A stretch of 64,000 nt of DNA from Nansenia antarctica (lineage: Eukaryota > Chordata > Actinopteri > Argentiniformes > Microstomatidae): assembly GCA_963989245.1 (NCBI GenBank), contig OZ022341.1, forward strand, positions 63,207,083 to 63,271,082, written 5' to 3'. Within the stretch, counting starts at the first letter, position 1. Each line of letters begins with the position of its first letter. Shown here one piece after another: positions 1 through 11,565 of this stretch. The notes below the pieces were generated by a model that had not been told where the DNA came from, searched no databases, and saw nothing but the letters and a program-made list of their open reading frames with translations. The translations under genes were made by a program, and so were the position numbers.

Positions 1-367
1 GGAGGAATGAGAATAATCTGACCCATTTGTTCTTCAAACAAAAACAACTTAGTTGCACAACACTGAACAACACTGAACAACAACAACAACAGCCTGGCGC
101 ATCATTCGACTGATGCTTACTGTTATGTTTGGAGTAAGGATCACACAACACACAACTGCATAGCGTCACTGTGTTCTTTACTTGACAAATCAACCACAGA
201 CAGGAGCAATACATCACAGATATAGGCACATCACTTAGGCTTCACATCACGATCCAAGAGCAATCGATCATACATGAAACACAATAGTGACAAGAAATCA
301 AACCCCGAGTATCCCCAATTAACCCTATGTGTGGACACAACACTTACTTTTCTGACAATTAAATCTG
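1..367. other. No gene seen
   Basis: I see no supportable gene here. A short (CAA)n stretch lies near 66-92. The rest is AT-rich and unassigned; it may be flank or part of the Harbinger unit that starts further right. Confidence 0.5.
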
Positions 368-946
368 TTAAACAATTAATGAAGTTTGCCTTTCCATTTC
401 CTTGGAAGGCAGGGTGATGACAAACGTGCTGGGGTTCTGAGTCTGGATGGTCAATAGAGGAAACAAGCACCAAAAGCAGAAAGTCAAGAGGAGAAGTAGA
501 AGTAGAAGCAGGATGGCCTTCCTCACACCAATGTTGAACAACGCACCAGCATAAGAGCAGATCACATCCATTGTGCCCCTCTGAGTTGCTGCCTGAGATG
601 AGGCCAAGCCACAGCTGGCAGTGGTAGTCCTGGCACTCTGGGAGCCATCAGAGGAAGTGTACCCAGAGGTATCAGTGCTACTCTGGCTTTGGGATCGGTG
701 GCTTGACTGACTGGAGAGGCCCTCACTGGACGTGTGCAGGCTTGGGGGAGGAAGACTCACCCTGGGGGGCACGGCTGGGGCCAGACTCACCCTGGGGGGC
801 ACGGCCGGGGCTGGGGCCAGAACAGTAGCAGGTGCTGGGGTCATACTGGAGGGGGCCACTGCCTGTCTCTTCTTCCTCTGTGTCTCTTTGTATCTCACAG
901 GGCTCTCTTTGTAAGAAAGGAAAGGGAAAGGAGTTGGATTAGTCAT
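368..946 (-). CDS. Hypothetical Pro/Ser-rich protein with C-terminal membrane segment
   Basis: Open frame of 192 codons that I do not recognise. Residues about 30-75 are proline/alanine-rich with a short internal tandem duplication (bases about 760-805), residues 75-120 are Ser/Thr-rich, and residues about 143-167 form a Leu-rich hydrophobic stretch that could cross a membrane. The first codons overlap the left edge of the duplicated Harbinger unit (921). Just downstream of the ATG, in the sense direction, is a pyrimidine-rich run ending in AAAG, so the true start could be a splice acceptor and this could be a last exon. It might be an accessory ORF of the Harbinger element or a host exon; no Myb/SANT motif is visible. 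The low-complexity composition makes a chance ORF possible. Confidence 0.3.
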   Translation of the reverse strand: MTNPTPFPFLSYKESPVRYKETQRKKRQAVAPSSMTPAPATVLAPAPAVPPRVSLAPAVPPRVSLPPPSLHTSSEGLSSQSSHRSQSQSSTDTSGYTSSDGSQSARTTTASCGLASSQAATQRGTMDVICSYAGALFNIGVRKAILLLLLLLLLTFCFWCLFPLLTIQTQNPSTFVITLPSKEMERQTSLIV

Positions 947-3074
947 CTACCCATAACCTGTAGCCTCGTCTATTCTGTGAGCCACAAGCCCCTGTACCTG
1001 AGTCCACGGCAGCTACCGGCTAGTCCGCTGTATTGGCGCCCCGCAAGTCAGGCTAGACCTGTAGCAAAGTACAATAGTTAATATCCTCTTAACGGCACTT
1101 CTCAGCATGTACAAAAACAATAACCAGTAGCTGTATACGCACCCTCACGTCTCCCTTACTAGCAAGCTAGCACCACTCGGCAACCACAACAAACGATGAA
1201 CGGCTAACCCGGTTAGTGTGTTTACAAGCAGATTTACCCTCAGGACTTCAGAGCTCCGGATGTGACAAGCTAACTCTCAGACGGATATGCCCACAGTGCG
1301 TGTTCCTGGTTCTTAAAGGCCCATATCCGCCCCCACTTCCCCTCTAAAGTCCCGCCTTGAAAGAAACTAATTGGCTGCAGGTGGTACCTGTTACAATATT
1401 AACTATATACAATTCTACATTTCTGGGTCACAACAAACAGCATTCTACTATGGTGCTTGCACATGGCCCGAAACCAAGGCAACCAGTCTGTCCCTTGAAG
1501 CATTCCCTGATGTCTCGTTAGCTGCTAGGGGCTCACCGGGAGGTTGGGGGTCAAACATGTCCTGTGCATCTGGATCTAGCTCCAGCATGTCCCCATTATC
1601 GAGACACACATTGTGCAAAAAGGCACAGGACGCAACAACCACAGGTGCAAATGTGGGTTTAACCTCCAAGGCTTTGAACAGGATAGATCTCCATCTTGTC
1701 TTCATCATTCCAATAGCCCTTTCTATGATGCTGCGGCCTCTGGAATGAGAATAATTGAAGCGCCCCTGTATTTCTCCATTAATGGGTTCCCTGTACGGTG
1801 TGATCAGGCTGATTGGTGTGTCCAAACAGGGATAGCCACCATCACCCAGAAGCATGTAACCCCTGGGAGGGTACTGTCTGGTCCTGTAAAATGTACTGTT
1901 CTTCATGATGCGCGTGTCATGAACCGACCCCGGGTAGCCTACAAAGATGTCAAGGAATTTCCCATTCGAATCACAAATTGCCTGCATGTTTATAGAAAAG
2001 AATCCTTTATAATTCAAATAGTCAATTCGGTGTAGTAGAGGGGGTTTGATCCTGATATGGCAGACATCAATTGCACCCACAACATTGTTGAAGGCAGGGC
2101 TTCCTGATAGCAGGGCAAATCCTTGCCCAACAGCATGAAGCTCTCCTGCCTGTGGGAGATAGATGGCTCGCTTGAGGTTGTTCCAAATATTGTGCAACTG
2201 ATGACGCAGTGGATTGTGGATTTTGGAACATTGAACACACTGCATACAACCCGATAGGACAGTCCATGAGCCAGCCAGTACACATAAATAAGGACTTCCA
2301 TCTGATTTCCCCAGCCATGATCCTGTTCTCTCTGTAGGAGCCTCTGCAGACCATGCATGGCTCTTCTGCTGATGCGGTAGTCCTGTGTCAGCTCGGCCTC
2401 TACATTAAACCACACACGCAGGATGGGCAGGTGGTGATTCAACGTACTGCAGTATTTCATAGGATGACCAGTCTGTAAAAGGAAATACGTTCACATCTTT
2501 TAGTCTGAATAGGAAGGAATTTACTGCGGGACATTTCGCCATTCCCCATCCCCCAAGGAATTTCTCCATCCCCCCAAACCAAACGCATATGGAACAAACA
2601 CTTTAATAGCACGATAGCATTAATTACCACGTAATTACGCCGTGTACGGATTGTACTGCACACAGATTATCACACAATCAACACACAAATCAATAATACA
2701 AAAAGTAAAAGGTTGGTTACTCGTTGAGGCATGTTGTGTTGCTTGGTTAAAAACGTTTTGCAGTCAATCGTAAGTAAAGCTTTGTTTATATAGCACCTTT
2801 CATAAAAGAAATGCAGCTCAAAGTGCTTTACAACAGGAACAATAACATATATAAAAACATATACATGCATAGAATGAATATAAAAGCAGGGGGGAAAAGT
2901 AAAAAGAAACGGTAAAGATCGTACATACCCAACGCTGTTCCATCAGTATTCTCGTGCGTCGAAGACGTCTTGCTCTTCCATGATTTCTCATAAACAGTTG
3001 AAAAAATATGCTTAGAGCACACGCAACAGAAGTAAGTTCAGCTGAAGAAAGCATTGTGAGGTGTGAATTTGCAA
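921..3074 (-). mobile_element. Harbinger (PIF/ISL2EU-type) transposon unit, copy 1
   Basis: A block of about 2.15 kb that recurs almost unchanged at 3217-5417. It contains the transposase gene on the minus strand and its flanks. Copy 1 lacks about 45 bp that copy 2 carries near 3483-3527. I could not define terminal inverted repeats or a TTA/TAA target duplication, so the ends given are the limits of the similarity between the copies, not proven transposon ends. Confidence 0.8.
1448..3054 (-). pseudogene. Harbinger transposase, copy 1, frameshifted
   Basis: Exon 1 is 3054-2929 (starts MLSSAELT, donor gtatgt) and exon 2 is 2472-1448 (acceptor ttttacag). Exon 2 carries the DDE nuclease domain of HARBI1-like proteins: the GAID block with the first Asp, the LLGDGGYP block with the second Asp, and the SIIERAIGMMKTRW block with the Glu. 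Relative to copy 2 a 7-bp loss near 2190-2200 shifts the frame between the N-terminal helix-turn-helix-like part and the DDE part. GAIDGCH has become GAIDVCH. It cannot make a full protein. Confidence 0.8.
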
Positions 3075-3216
3075 AAACCTTTAAAAACGACCAGTTGGTT
3101 CCGTCTGATGATAAATAACACGTCAGTTGAAATTATCCACTACCCAACAATAGAGGGTTTGTTTATCACAGTAAATATTGGACCTGAGCAAAACAGCAGC
3201 TAGCAGTCCTATGGTC

Positions 3217-5417
3217 AAAGGGAAAGGAGTTGGATTAGTCATCTACCCATAACCTGTAGCCTCGTCTATTCTGTGAGCCACAAGCCCCTGTACCTGAGTC
3301 CACGGCAGCTACCGGCTAGTCCGCTGTATTGGCGCCCCGCAAGTCAGGCTAGACCTGTAGCAAAGTACAATAGTTAATATCCTCTTAACGGCACTTCTCA
3401 GCATGTACAAAAACAATAACCAGTAGCTGTATACGCACCCTCACGTCTACCTTACTAGCAAGCTAGCACCACTCGGCAACCACTCCGATCTACACCACCT
3501 GCGTAAACAACGTAATGAGAGGGGACAACAAACGATGAACGGCTAACCCGGTTAGTTTGTTTACAAGCAGATTTACCCTCAGGACTTCAGAGCGCCGGAT
3601 GTGACAAGCTAACTCTCAGACGGATATGCCCACAGTGCGTGTTCCTGGTTCTTAAAGGCCCATATCCGCCCCCACTTCCCCTCTAAAGTCCCGCCTTGAA
3701 AGAAACTAATTGGCTGCAGGTGGTACCTGTTACAATATGAACTATATACAATTCTACATTTCTGGGTCACAAACAGCATTCTACTATGGTGCTTGCACAT
3801 GGCCCGAAACCAAGGCAGCCAGTCTGTCCCTTGTAGCATTCCCAGATGTCTCGTTAGCTGCTAGGGGCTCACCGGGAGGTTGGGGGTCAAACATGTCCTG
3901 TGCATCTGGATCTAGCTCCAGCATGTCCCCATTATCGAGACACACATTGTGCAAAAAGGCACAGGACGCAACAACCACAGGTGCAAATGTGGGTTTAACC
4001 TCCAAGGCTTTGAACAGGATAGATCTCCATCTTGTCTTCATCATTCCAAAAGCCCTTTCTATGATGCTGCGGCCTCTGGAATGAGAATAATTGAAGCGCC
4101 CCTGTATTTCTCCAATAATGGGTTCCCTGTACGGTGTGATCAGGCTGATTGGTGTGTCCAAACAGGGATAGCCACCATCACCCAGAAGCATGTAACCCCT
4201 GGGAGGGTACTGTCTGGTCCTGTAAAATGTACTGTTCTTCATGATGCGCGTGTCATGAACCGACCCCGGGTAGCCTACAAAGATGTCAAGGAATTTCCCA
4301 TTCGAATCACAAATTGCCTGCATGTTTATAGAAAATAATCCTTTATAATTCAAATAGTCAATTCGGTGTAGTAGAGGGGGTTTGATCCTGATATGGCAGC
4401 CATCAATTGCACCCACAACATTGTTGAAGGCAGGGCTTCCTGATAGCAGGGCAAATCCTTGCCCAACAGCATGAAGCTCTCCTGCCTGTGGGAGATAGAT
4501 GGCTCGCTTGAGGTTGTTCCAAATATGTTGTACAACTCTGTGGATGACGCAGTGGATTGTGGATTTTGGAACATTGAACACACTGCATACAACCCGATAG
4601 GACAGTCCATGAGCCAGCCAGTACACATAAATAAGGACTTCCATCTGATTTCCCCAGCCATGATCCTGTTCTCTCTGTAGGAGCCTCTGCAGACCATGCA
4701 TGGCTCTTTTGCTGAGGCGGTAGTCCTGTGTCAGCTCGGCCTCTACATTAAACCACACACGCAGGATGGGCAGGTGGTGATTCAACGTACTGCAGTATTT
4801 CATAGGATGACCAGTCTGTAAAAGGAAATACGTTCACATCTTTTAGTCTGAATAGGAAGGAATTTACTGCGGGACATTTCGCCATTCCCCATCCCCCAAG
4901 GAATTTCTCCATCCCCACAAACCAAACGCATATGGAACAAACACTTTAATAGCACGATAGCATTAATTACCATGTAATTACGCCGTGTACGGATTGTACT
5001 GCACACAGATTATCACACAATCAACACACAAATCAATAATACAAAAAGTAAAAGGTTGGTTACTCGTTGAGGCATGTTGTGTTGCTTGGTTAAAAACGTT
5101 TTGCAGTCAATCGTAAGTAAAGCTTTGTTTATATAGCACCTTTCATAAAAGAAATGCAGCTCAAAGTGCTTTACAACAGGAACAATAACATATATAAAAA
5201 CATATACATGCATAGAATGAATATAAAAGCAGGGGGGAAAAGTAAAAAGAAACGGTAAAGATCGTACATACCCAACGCTGTTCCATCAGTATTCTCGTGC
5301 GTCGAAGACGTCTTGCTCTTCCATGATTTCTCATAAACAGTTGAAAAAATATGCTTAGAGCACACGCAACAGAAGTAAGTTCAGCTGAAGAAAGCATTGT
5401 GAGGTGTGAATTTGCAA
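3217..5417 (-). mobile_element. Harbinger transposon unit, copy 2
   Basis: Same unit as 921-3074, in the same orientation, separated from it by about 140 bp of unrelated sequence. The transposase in this copy is open. Similarity starts at the string AAAGGGAAAGGAG and stops after GTGTGAATTTGCAA in both copies. Head-to-tail arrangement with near-identical sequence suggests tandem duplication rather than two independent insertions. Confidence 0.8.
3784..5397 (-). CDS. Harbinger transposase/nuclease (HARBI1-like), two exons
   Basis: Predicted DDE endonuclease of the PIF/Harbinger superfamily, acting in the nucleus on transposon ends. Exon 1 is 5397-5272 (42 codons ending in Trp, donor gtatgt at 5271-5266). 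Exon 2 is 4815-3784 (acceptor ttttacag). Joined they give about 385 residues in one frame, close to the roughly 350 residues of vertebrate HARBI1. Exon 2 shows a basic N-terminal helical region, then GAIDGCHIRI (first Asp), GYPGSVHDTR, LLGDGGYPCLDT (second Asp) and RSIIERAFGMMKTRW (Glu). No stop or frameshift is visible. Autonomous Harbinger elements also need a Myb/SANT-like protein, which I do not see beside this copy. The splice model is inference from sequence; the DDE family call is firm. Confidence 0.8.
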
Positions 5418-5814
5418 GCAAAATCTTTTTATGTGTTATAAATGGTTCCCTGATGATGGGCGGTGGCCAAGATTGGTTGATCCCAAAGTAATTAATTAGA
5501 GATTGCTCATGGTAGACAATTAAGATACAAGTTTATTCACGGCCATCCCCAAAAGGAGCTGGTCGTCATGACAACCCAGTTACCCGACTCTGGTCAGTCC
5601 TAAATATCCTGACCTCTTGACCCAGTCTCTACACTGGCCCCCAGTCAAGTTACATGCTGAGGTACATGGCATTATCATGAGACAGAGAGGTTGGCTGAAT
5701 TGTCAACACTTAGATATTACAGCTTGATTATAATTACCCTAGGGTCCATTAGGTTGCAGAGAATAGGACATGTTAGAATAGGTATAGCATAGCATAGAGT
5801 ACAGCACAGTGTTT
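5418..5814. other. Unassigned interspersed sequence
   Basis: No gene. AT-rich sequence with a segment near 5530-5640 that reads like a repeat tail, but I cannot assign a family. Confidence 0.4.
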
Positions 5815-5995
5815 TATTTGTACAGTATAGTATAGTGGATAGTGTACATAGCCTTTATTTATGTAAACCAGCTCCTTTCCCTTGTTTTTTTTTCTTGTTT
5901 TTTTCTTTCCTAGCACCAGGGGAGCCCCCCCTCCCAAATGTCGTTGTTTGGTACCTGTACTATATCAATGACAATAAAGACCATTCATTCATAAT
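5815..5995 (+). mobile_element. L2-type LINE 3' end, plus strand
   Basis: The 3' untranslated end of the LINE family seen at 14011 and 48012 (both in reverse there): shared features are the ACCAGGGGAGCC block, TTGTTTGGTACCTGTACT and a final AATGACAATAAAG. This copy ends in CATT/ATTC repeats. It is truncated to about 180 bp, as is usual for 5'-truncated LINE insertions. Confidence 0.75.
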
Positions 5996-5999
5996 TACT

Positions 6000-6364
6000 G
6001 ATGAGTTTGTGCATAGTGTCTAGAGTTTACCTATGTACAATGAAGAACGCATCCTATCAACGCGTCATCCGCACCGCGTCTATTTAAATGACTGCTGATG
6101 ACGTAGGCAGTCGTGAATATTGGGATACCCACTGTGGAGTACAAGTCCCTGTTCAGCCGGGGAAAGGAGCAGCATGCTGTGAAGAGAAGTGTCCTGTCCT
6201 TCCTCCACAAGACAGACCTCTATAAGAGGATATAGAGTGCAGAGCGGAGTATCACTCTGAACTGTAGAGGGCAGTAATGCGCGAAAGCGTCTACACTGCC
6301 GGAAATTCGAACAGAAGAAGAAGAAGTAAGGGTTGTCCCATTTCTTAGGGGAACCACTACGGCT
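6000..6364. other. Unassigned, with a GAAGAAGAAGAAG tail
   Basis: No gene seen. Near 6240-6330 a segment reading CAGTAATGCGCG to CTGCCGG and ending in repeated GAAG resembles the end of an interspersed element, but I cannot name it. Confidence 0.35.
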
Positions 6365-8061
6365 ATGGCTCCAAAACGAGTGACTCCAAAACGAGCCGAA
6401 GTGGTAAAAAAGAGAATCGGGATTGGGCCTAAGTGTCATTCCTTTGTCCCTAAGACAGAGAGGAAATTGTACTCATATTGTTCCAGTGAACCATTAACTG
6501 TCAAGGGTGCATTTACATGTAATGTGTCAATAGGAAACAAAACTGAACATGCAGAATTCATTGTAATCAGGGGGAAAGGTGAACCACTGCTGGGAAAAGA
6601 CACAGCGATGAGACTGGGCGTCCTGAGAATAGGTGCCGACATTGCTGCTGTCACAGAGACAAAGCAAACACTCCAACAACAATACCCTGAAGTGTTCAGT
6701 GGAGTCGGGAAACTAAAAACAGACAGGTTAGTCTACACATTAACCCAAAGGTTAAACCAGTAGCCCAGCCACTCAGGCAAATTCCATTTCACCTCCGGGG
6801 GGCAGTATAGTTCAGAATAAAATAATTGGAGAATTTAGACATTATTGAACCAGTGAATGGACCCACCCCGTGGGTGAATCCGGTCGTAATTGTCCCAAAA
6901 CCTGGAAACGATGTCCGACTCTGCCTGGATATGAGACGGGCCAACGAAGCCATAGTGAGGGAACGCTTCCCAATCCCCACTGTGGATGAGCTACTCCAAG
7001 GGATGAATGGCTCGACCATATTCAGCAAGTTAGACTTGAAGTGGGGCTACCACCAACTCGAACTGACTCCTGAATCACGTGAGATCACCACGTTCGCTGT
7101 GCACAACGGCGTGTACAGGTACAAAAGACTGTTGTTCGGTGTGTCATCTGCTAGCGAGCAATACCAGCACGAGATAGCAAATACCTTGGCTGGAATTGAA
7201 GGGGTTGAAAACATATCCGATGACCTGATCATACATGCACGTGACCAAGCCATGCACGACAAACGACTGCACGCCGTTATGGCGAGACTCACAGAAGCAG
7301 GATTGACACTAAATCCAGAGAAGTGTCAGTTCAACATGGACAGACTAATTTTCATGGAAATTCTGTTGTCAGAGAAGGGCATTGGTCCAACAGAAGAGAG
7401 GGTGCGAGCTGTGACAGAAGCACGGGAGCCAGAGAGCGACACAGAGGTGCGTAGTTTCCTGGGGCTGGTCGGATACAGCAGCAGATTTATCCCTCAGTTT
7501 GCTACAATGTCAGAGCCACTGAGACGCCTGACAAGGAAGGACACGCCCTTCATATTCGGGCAAGACCAGAAGCAAGCATTCAGAGCTCTTAAAGCAGTGC
7601 TCGCCAGAGCGACCACCCTTGCTTATTTCGACAAGGACGCGCCGACGCAGGTAATAGCTGATGCAAGCCCTGTAGGATTAGGTGCAGTCCTGGTGCAGAA
7701 CCAGAAAGGAATCAACGTTCCTGTGTGCTACGTGAGACGCAGCCTGACAGACTGTGAACGGAGATACTCGCAGACAGAGCGAGAGGCACTAGGTCTAGTT
7801 TGGGCCTGCGAGAGACTTCATCCATACCTGTATGGGAGACAGTTTGATCTAGTCACAGATCACAAACCACTAGAAGTGATCTATGGTCCCCGTTCCAAAC
7901 CCTGTGCGCGGATAGAACGATGGGTTCTTAGGCTACAGCCCTACGAATTCCAAATTGTCCACATAGCAGGGAAGAGCAACATCGCTGATTCGCTATCAAG
8001 ACTCCTGTCAAGCAGTGTGAAACAGGCCAAGCACAAGCATGGAGCTGATGAGTATGTGAGG
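6365..8061 (+). pseudogene. Ty3/Gypsy pol fragment: protease end, RT and RNase H
   Basis: The first part (6365-6725) ends with GEPLLGKDTAMRLGVL, typical of the C-terminal side of a Gypsy protease and linker. A frameshift near 6725 and stops near 6805-6825 separate it from the reverse transcriptase. RT motifs follow: PTPWVNPVVIVPKP, FSKLDLKWGYHQLEL and ISDDLIIHA (SDD in place of the usual YIDD, as in some Gypsy lineages). RNase H shows DASPVGLGAVL, TEREALGLVWACE and DHKPLEVIY, and the frame runs through NIADSLSRLL. Integrase is absent: the frame breaks at 8062 where another repeat begins. No LTRs were found. Dead fragment. Confidence 0.85.
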
Positions 8062-8096
8062 TTTGATTGGACAAGAGGCATTCCATGAGTGCTGAT
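8062..8096. repeat. 35-bp fragment of a MITE shared with 15698 and 41022
   Basis: TTTGATTGGACAAGAGGCAT and the following CCATGAGTGCTGAT recur at about 15712 and 41040, where they continue into a longer repeat. Here only this part is present and it terminates the Gypsy frame. Confidence 0.6.
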
Positions 8097-8796
8097 CAGA
8101 TTTCCAGGGCGAATTTACGAACGCAGCTAGCGAACAGAAGACGAAAAAACCGTCAGATCAGATATATAAACAGGTTATTTTGATAAACTGGACACATTTT
8201 GGGAATATATATGGTTACTTTCTCGCCTGAAAACATATTAAAACTTCATAAAATGACATGTTAACACTTGTATTGCCAGAATTACAGCTTTTAGCCAATG
8301 GAGGTTAAAATGGACGATTTAAATTGCCCGCTGCTAGCCGGTGCAAAAATGCATTCTGGGAAAAAGGCGGTGAAGGCTGCACTTTTTTCCCATGGGTTGT
8401 ATGTAAAAAGACGGTGAAAAGGCGCTGAAGGTGGCGCTTTTTCAAAAAAAAGACGTCAAGTGTCAACGCCCCCTTAGGCTTTAAAAGGTGTTTTTTAGCA
8501 GGCGTTTTAGGCCTAAATGGGTTAACATTAGCTTGTTCAAAAAAGGCAACTGAGAACTCTGATGTCATAATGGAGGCCCAAGCCATTTTCAACCAAAAGG
8601 CATTTTTCAAATGTGAAGATGAGCTTATAATACTATATCTATATTAGACTTACCCAAAATATTGTTTACAAACTGGGGAAGCTACACTGACACCTGGAAA
8701 ACAGTGAACCAGAGTGAGTACTGCTTTATAACCTGGATACTAAAGGACAGCCTGCAACCTCAATAACCCTGAGGTGTGAAGAGGAACGGTGTGAAA
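8097..8796. other. Unassigned interspersed sequence
   Basis: No gene. 8150-8270 (ACTTTCTCGCCTGAAAACAT) has the look of a fish interspersed repeat that I cannot name. 8330-8500 contains several short GGCGCTGAAGG/GGCGTTTT-like words. Confidence 0.4.
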
Positions 8797-8946
8797 TAGT
8801 CTAGCAGCAAGTCCTCAAAAAAGGCTTTAGTTTTTGAGATACCCCTACCCGAGGTAGAGCAAATGACAACAATGATTTTTCTTATCTTTAGGGTCTCCCA
8901 TTAATGAAATTGATTGTTGTCAAATTTTATTTTTGGGGAAAATATG
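8797..8946 (+). repeat. Left terminal inverted repeat
   Basis: Inverted match to 11566-11707. The best-conserved part includes ATACCCCTACCCGAGGTAGA and the ATTAATGAAATTGATTGTTG block. The outer 40 bp contain small indels. Confidence 0.8.
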
Positions 8947-8968
8947 TTTTTTGGGTTGTTCTTTAGAG

Positions 8969-10783
8969 CTACCCCAATCCCTGAAAAAGAGCCAAATTAG
9001 ACCAGGCCGAATATGGAATATTATTCTTCAGAGCTGGGTCCTCATCACAGGTCTGCACATTTTTAAATGCACCTGCATTGACACACCAGTTCACAAAATC
9101 ATACAGAGTGTTTGGCACATATTCACTGCACTGGAGAAGGGAAAGCTTGTCACTGCTTATGTAGAATTGAGGCTCATGCTCAACCTTTTCCATAGTTTTC
9201 CTCAATATACCTGCAGCCTGGTGGAGGATTTGAGTGTCAGTGAGGGTCTCTGTTCTCTGTGGAGGCATTGTCTCCCTGTCTTCTGTTATGTTTTCTCTGA
9301 GGAGAGAAGCTTCTCTCATTGCATGGCCAACAGTCATGGCACCAGAACAGATCAGATCAGATTTTCCAGGACGTTCAATGAAGATGAGTTTATCCCCATA
9401 ATGCTGGTTCATCTTTTCTTTGAGTTTCCAGGATTTATACATTGTTGGTACTGTAGCTGTACTAAGTTTTCCTTTATAGCTCTCAGTTACAGCACTCAGT
9501 GTTGTGACAGTCATATGCTTTGAAAAAAACTGTCTTAGTTAATTCTTCAGTTAGCTCAATGAAAGCTCTTTCATGTTCATTTAACTTCTTTTCTGTTAAA
9601 TCAGGGGTCCCCAAACTTTTTTCTGTGAGGGCCACATCATTTTTCCTTTCTGTGATGGGGGGCCTGGGTTGGTCTCTAACATAAAATAATATGGAACGGA
9701 GTGGAATGGAGGCGGTTGCGCAAAGCAATTGCGCGCAGGAGAGCACTGGTGGATGCAAACAAAGTCTAAACAGTTGAATTTGGATGGAATTTATACCTAT
9801 AGTGATATGTCAATGAAATATAATCAGTTTTACAGTCTGATACTTGAGGGAGGACCCTCATCATACACGGGGGGACCCATGAAGCAGGGATGTGTGGGGA
9901 TCCTTAAACGAGCATCAAACACTTAATTTCTTGCATTCTGGTGAATTTAGATGCAATTTGTGCCCTTTCTGCATCAATTTATGGTGGAAATTTATTTCCA
10001 ATTATTTGCGAAACAGCGCCCCCGCCACCACGTCGGTGCGATGCCGCAATTGCAGTTAGAAATTACACGTTGTTCAAAGGGCCGGTCCAAGTGTGGGGGT
10101 GGGCCGTGTTCGGCCCGCGGGCCGTAGTTTGGGGACCCCTGTGTTAAATGTTTGTTTCTAGCTGCTAGAATGTTCCTTTCTGAAAGATAGTGTCCTAGGC
10201 AACTTCTGTGATACTTTGCATCATAGGCAAAAAGATCTTCATAGGTCAGCATACGGTGATGTATTATTTCATCAAACCTCTCTGAGGCTGCATTGAGGAC
10301 CTTTGACCTTGTACTTTCACCTGTACCGGTACATATAGGGGTCAGGCCTTCTCTCTTTGTGACTTTCTGGCTGCAATTGAAACATTGGCTGCAAATGAAA
10401 CACTGGCTACGGATGTCAAATCTAGTGTCTCTGGACAGTCTAAGTCTTTTACTTTGACACTGATCCTGGGGTGGTTCTTGATCACTGGTTGTAGGCGTAT
10501 AGTTATGTGTGCTTGAATAACTGGCCCGACATGACCTGTGATATGAAACCTTGACCTTGAAGGACAGTATGTCATCTGAGTGGGGCGATAGTCTCTTATG
10601 AACTTCATTATCTCGTCCTTGAGCAACGTTCAGTATGGTTCTGAGTCCTTGTAAGCTGGGATTCTTGACATATGGATTATGTTGATGTCCTCGTAGAGCT
10701 TTTTCACATAATAAGCAGACCTTTTCATCCTGTGTCTGTAAATATGGCTGGCTAGCTGTCTGCGTTGGCCCTGTTGGCTCCAT
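8969..10783 (-). pseudogene. Cys/His-rich transposon protein, split by insertion and frameshift
   Basis: Read leftwards from a probable ATG at 10783. The N-terminal half (10783-10150) has CLLCEKAL, then a YHRSCRASY motif, two CxxC-type pairs (QCFICSQCFNCSQ), and a second KYHRSCLGHYLSERN motif, suggesting two copies of a zinc-binding module. The frame is interrupted at HLT by the hAT MITE at 9602-10141, resumes at 9593 (LTEKKLNEHERAF), then shifts frame near 9510 and runs to 8969 (with the TLYDFVNWC motif). It ends just inside the left inverted repeat, so the C-terminal part is missing. I recall similar sequences in fish and invertebrate repeat proteins but cannot name the family; no DDE motif is visible. 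Confidence 0.6.
9602..10141. mobile_element. Non-autonomous hAT (MITE), 540 bp
   Basis: Begins CAGGGGTCCCCAAAC and ends GTTTGGGGACCCCTG, perfect 15-bp inverted ends of hAT type. It is flanked by the 8-bp direct repeat TGTTAAAT at 9594-9601 and 10142-10149. Both ends and the duplication are complete, so the boundaries are exact. It has no transposase. It lies inside the coding region of the element at 8797-11707. Confidence 0.95.
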
Positions 10784-11565
10784 TGTTACAGTGAACTCTG
10801 GTAAATATGGAAAACACGCACACACACAATTAACTTATGCTAGCCTCTGTTAGCTAGCCTATGTTAGCTAGCCTCTGCTAGCCTCTGCCTAGATCAGAAT
10901 GCCTGCACTATGGTTTAAAAGCTCACAAATCTAACAACATATTAATATCATAGTTGGACATATGTGTTACCTGTTATCTGTCATTAGATTGGTGATAATC
11001 TGAACAGAACTGTCAATACACAGCCCCTCTCCCTCTGAGATGGAGATTGTTATGGCTGCTGCTGCCCAGTTGGCTACACAGTTTTGAAACATGCAGCTGT
11101 CACTCAAACCAGAGTGGCAGAGAGTATTCCACTGTCAAGCTTCAAAATTATTTCTATACTGTACTTTGAATTAAGGTTCCAGTTTTAATAAAACCTGTAC
11201 TATTTACACCTATGTTTTAGAGGCTTGCAATTTAGAACTAATAAACTTTATTTTATTGGGTTACTCTTATTCTGACTATTTGGTGATGTAGTTCAGCCAC
11301 CTGGTATTTCCCTCTCCAAATATGATGACCATCAGAGTGAGCATTCTTAACTTATAGGCTATTATGCCACTTATCCCCCATTCGGAATTTGACTGTATCA
11401 GAGAAGAGGTAGGCCTATGTCTAAAGAAATCTCATTTGCAATAGAACTGTATGAGATATTTCCATACAACTACTGGTTATTGTTCAATAGCACCCTAGAC
11501 AATTCAGTAATGATATATTTTTCAGGGATTTCTGTTTATCATTCTCAACTTATGGGCTTTTTTGT

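Noticed and set aside
1371..2035. Plus-strand frames of 125-140 codons, repeated at 3710 and 18268
   Set aside because: Antisense of Harbinger transposase; they repeat because the element does.
8933..9523. 196-codon plus-strand frame
   Set aside because: Antisense of the Cys/His-rich transposon protein, which has recognisable motifs on the minus strand.
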